Source: Toxoplasma gondii ME49 (Eukaryota > Apicomplexa > Conoidasida > Eucoccidiorida > Sarcocystidae). Taken from it: 64,000 nucleotides of DNA. Below the pieces are notes generated by a model. The model was given only the letters and a program-made list of their open reading frames with translations, ran no database searches and had not been told where the DNA came from. Below, one piece after another: positions 61,651-64,000 of this stretch; position 1 is the first letter of the stretch, and each line of letters opens with the position of its first letter. A program made the translations under genes and the position numbers. Location of the stretch: the NCBI RefSeq assembly GCF_000006565.2, contig NC_031477.1:4305137-4369136 (forward strand). Direction: 5' to 3'.

Positions 61651-63467
61651 ATGCTAATTTTAGGTTCCCCGTGAAAGTCTAAATCCTTCCAGCCCCCTGG
61701 AAAAAGATGAGGAGCAAAAAGAGTCAGACACGCTGAGAAGCGCCGCGATGTGAAGGGCCCACGCGGAGGCAATTTACAGTCTACCCCCAACCGCATGTGT
61801 TTGTAGAGATAACACGCCATCAACGAAAATGCAAAACCCAGGAAGCCGGCATACCCTCCGACTCACCCATGCGCTGTTCTTGTCCGACGTTGGCACTGCT
61901 TCGGCCTATACAACTGATCCTGCCATAATGTTGCACACGAGGAAAAACTCCATGCGTAGCCGCTCAAAAGACGCAACTGGACGGTCACATTCCGGATCAT
62001 CTTTCGACCCTCCGGCACGCCTATCCGGTTGATACGTGCACGTCGCCTGACACCGGATATCCTCGAGATACCTGCTCGTATCTCATTTCGCAGCCTCCCT
62101 GTCAAGAGGATGAATGTGTGAAGTGCTGCCCTTCTTTGTCTGCACGTTGTGGGGTGCTGTCTGGCAATCAAGATATCGGAATACGGCAAGGCGTTGCCAA
62201 TGAAGTCCAACGGCAAGGTTGGTATTTGTCGGTGGCACTCTCGAGCACACACACTCATTTTGGCGTTCCGACGTCCCCGGGTCTCCTCGGGAGGTGCCTG
62301 GTCCGGCTGCCCATCTGGAAGCCTTGCTCGTTCATTTTGAATTCTATGAATAACACGATCAAATCATCAATTGCGAAAAAGAAATCTTTGCATGCATTGC
62401 TGCTCGCATTGTCAGGTGTTTCGAGCTGGCACTTGATCAGTTCTGCCTTTCTTCACGGACTCCAAGTGGCTTCGAATGCTGCCAACGTAATACCTTCGAT
62501 GCGGCAGTGTGCCACAAGCGAGGCCTGTTAATTGCGCAGGCAGACTTGTCGGATTCATACTTCCGGGTGACTTAACCGACGGTCCCCTAAACATCGAAAT
62601 TGGGGTAAAAAAGTGCCACTGTTTAAAATAGCACACTAATGATATTTCTGTATCACGTCAGGATTTCCCTGGTCCATGTCAGGCACCCTTTGCTGTCTCG
62701 AAGGGTGTGACGCCTCGGCTGAACAGAAGTCATGTATGCGTGGTCTCAGCAGGGGTAACGAATCGTGGTGAAAGATTATTACAGACACCCCAAATTAAAA
62801 TCCAACTTGACTCCCTATAAATGTGAAAGAATCGTCATCAAGCTGAAAAGCACAGAAAAAAAACAGCAACGCACACACATACACACGCACACAACAGAAA
62901 CACATGAGAGCATGCCTACACTGGTGGGAAGGTTCAGTCTGACATTGTCTTTCTTAATGTTTTGCAGGCAGCCTTTGTTGCCTGTGTACTGTCACCGATC
63001 TCCCAATAGTCGTGGAAGCTTTCTCTCGGTGCACCGGAAGGCGCGCTCTGCCAGATACAGCTGCCTCCAATCTTAGTTTCATCATCGATATTCGTCCGCA
63101 GTGAGAGCGAAACGTTCATGTTGGCTCATCAACGTCTAAGGAGCAACCCTCTTTCAGAACTGCGACGAAACAGACGATCTTACATTTGTGCGCAAAACTT
63201 GAGGCAAGCTTTCACTTGTTAGTTGGTCGTGAAGTGACTTTTCTGTGCGAACCTGGCACTGGTCACGTCGCCCAAAATGTGGACTTCAGGAAATCGCCCT
63301 GGCCTTCACGCGCGTCAGTAACTACCCATTTCAGCGGGACAAAGCGAGAAAAAGTCGTGCACCTGTGAACGTGTGTATTTGTTCCTTGCCATGTTCACCC
63401 CTTATCCGCGCGATTCAACCACGAAAGTGGTCGATATCTGCTTTGCATCCACGATTCATCCTCTCAC
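61651..63467. other. Region between retroelement relic and right-edge gene
   Basis: This probably includes introns of the minus-strand right-edge gene. Candidate small minus exons are seen but not secured: after a good acceptor near 61694 (frame GWKDLDFHGEPKIS, stop at 61635), and a 61-codon frame at 62934-63119 (NIDDETKIGGSCIW). A 131-codon minus frame (61863-62258) has no clear motif. Confidence 0.35.
62871..62895. repeat. CA-rich simple sequence
   Basis: An imperfect CA dinucleotide run (CACACACATACACACG type) preceded by a short A tract. No function is apparent. Confidence 0.7.
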
Positions 63468-64000
63468 CTGTTCCGACACGACTGTCGCGGCTCGGTTAGG
63501 TCTCGATGCGCAGCCGGAGTCGCGGCCTACAAAGTCTGGGTCCGAAGCTCCAGATGCGTTCGCTGGACCTAAACTCTCTCCCAACCCTCTCGTCTCATTT
63601 CGGGCGTCTCTGTCTGAGGACTTTGGACCGCCGCGCTTCCCGGCACCGGGAGTCGCCGTTCCTGCGTCAGCTGTCTCCGTGGGAAATGGTCGCGAAGCAA
63701 AGGCTCCTCCGCCGGCGATGGCACGTGAAATCACGTCGACCGCACCATGCGGCCCTTCACCTGGCCGGGTGTTGCTTTTGGAAGCTCCCGCCCCTGACTG
63801 GCCGAGCCCGGCTCCTGAATCTCTGAAACTCGAACTAGCGCAAGCGGCGCTTGCGCCTTGACTGCCTCCAGAGAAACCCCCCGCCTCCGCATCACGTCCG
63901 GAGAAGTAAGCCGCTGGAGCCCGCAGTGTCTGATGATCTGCGCCCGAAACCGCGGCTGCAGCCAGCGCGCCGCCTTGGCCCGAAGGGTAGTAGAACGCCG
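63468..64000 (-). CDS. Gly/Ala/Ser-rich protein, internal exon (runs off right edge)
   Basis: The minus strand is open from the window edge to a CAG/GTGAGA donor at 63468, giving 177 residues in phase 0. It is low-complexity and likely disordered: Gly-, Ala- and Ser-rich with scattered Arg, Asp and Pro (FYYPSGQGGALAAAA, YFSGRDAEAGGFSGGSQGAS). No domain is visible. Such stretches are common in large coccidian regulatory and RNA-binding proteins. Start and remaining exons are outside the window or unresolved to the left; 60875-61075 is a candidate last exon. Confidence 0.6.

Overview
The window reads as nuclear DNA of a coccidian apicomplexan close to Toxoplasma, Neospora and Hammondia. The basis is mid-GC DNA, GT-AG introns splitting conserved housekeeping genes into many short exons, TA-microsatellite introns, frequent TGCATGC words, and two proteins carrying the signal-peptide plus transit-like leaders typical of apicoplast import. 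The species cannot be fixed from the sequence alone. All exon coordinates were read by eye and checked for intron phase. There is no transcript evidence.

Left part (1-16.7 kb): a secreted helical protein runs off the left edge (minus). A possible small gene follows (minus, about 2.7-3.1 kb). Next is a complete eight-exon aspartate carbamoyltransferase (plus, 4.2-8.5 kb), the second enzyme of pyrimidine synthesis. An unrecognised helical/SPR-rich protein (minus, 9.8-11.1 kb) and a small coiled-coil protein (plus, 13.6-14.7 kb) follow. The coiled-coil gene meets a leader-bearing DEAD-box RNA helicase (minus, 14.7-16.7 kb) tail to tail, with overlapping stop codons.

Middle (16.7-43.8 kb): a fully resolved 15-exon SEC23 gene (minus, 19.5-33.7 kb), the COPII coat subunit, occupies 14 kb. 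Its introns hold most of the TA microsatellites. To its right is a two-exon gene (minus, 36.8-40.0 kb) for a secreted, probably apicoplast-targeted protein of unknown function.

Right part (43.8-64 kb, visibly more AT-rich): an Arf-like GTPase with degenerate nucleotide-binding motifs; a gene whose hinge and beta-sandwich tail resemble the AP-3 delta ear but with no trunk in view; a seven-exon TXNDC9/PLP3 phosducin-like co-chaperone; then a gene-poor stretch with decayed Ty3/gypsy-like retroelement fragments; and the edge of a Gly/Ala/Ser-rich gene (minus). Three products (SEC23, the Arf-like GTPase, the AP-3-like ear) point to vesicle traffic, but the genes lie far apart on different strands and form no operon-like unit. 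I found no clearly new multi-gene system. The most unusual items are the atypical GTPase, the trunk-less adaptin-ear gene, a missing zinc ligand in SEC23 and the retroelement relics.
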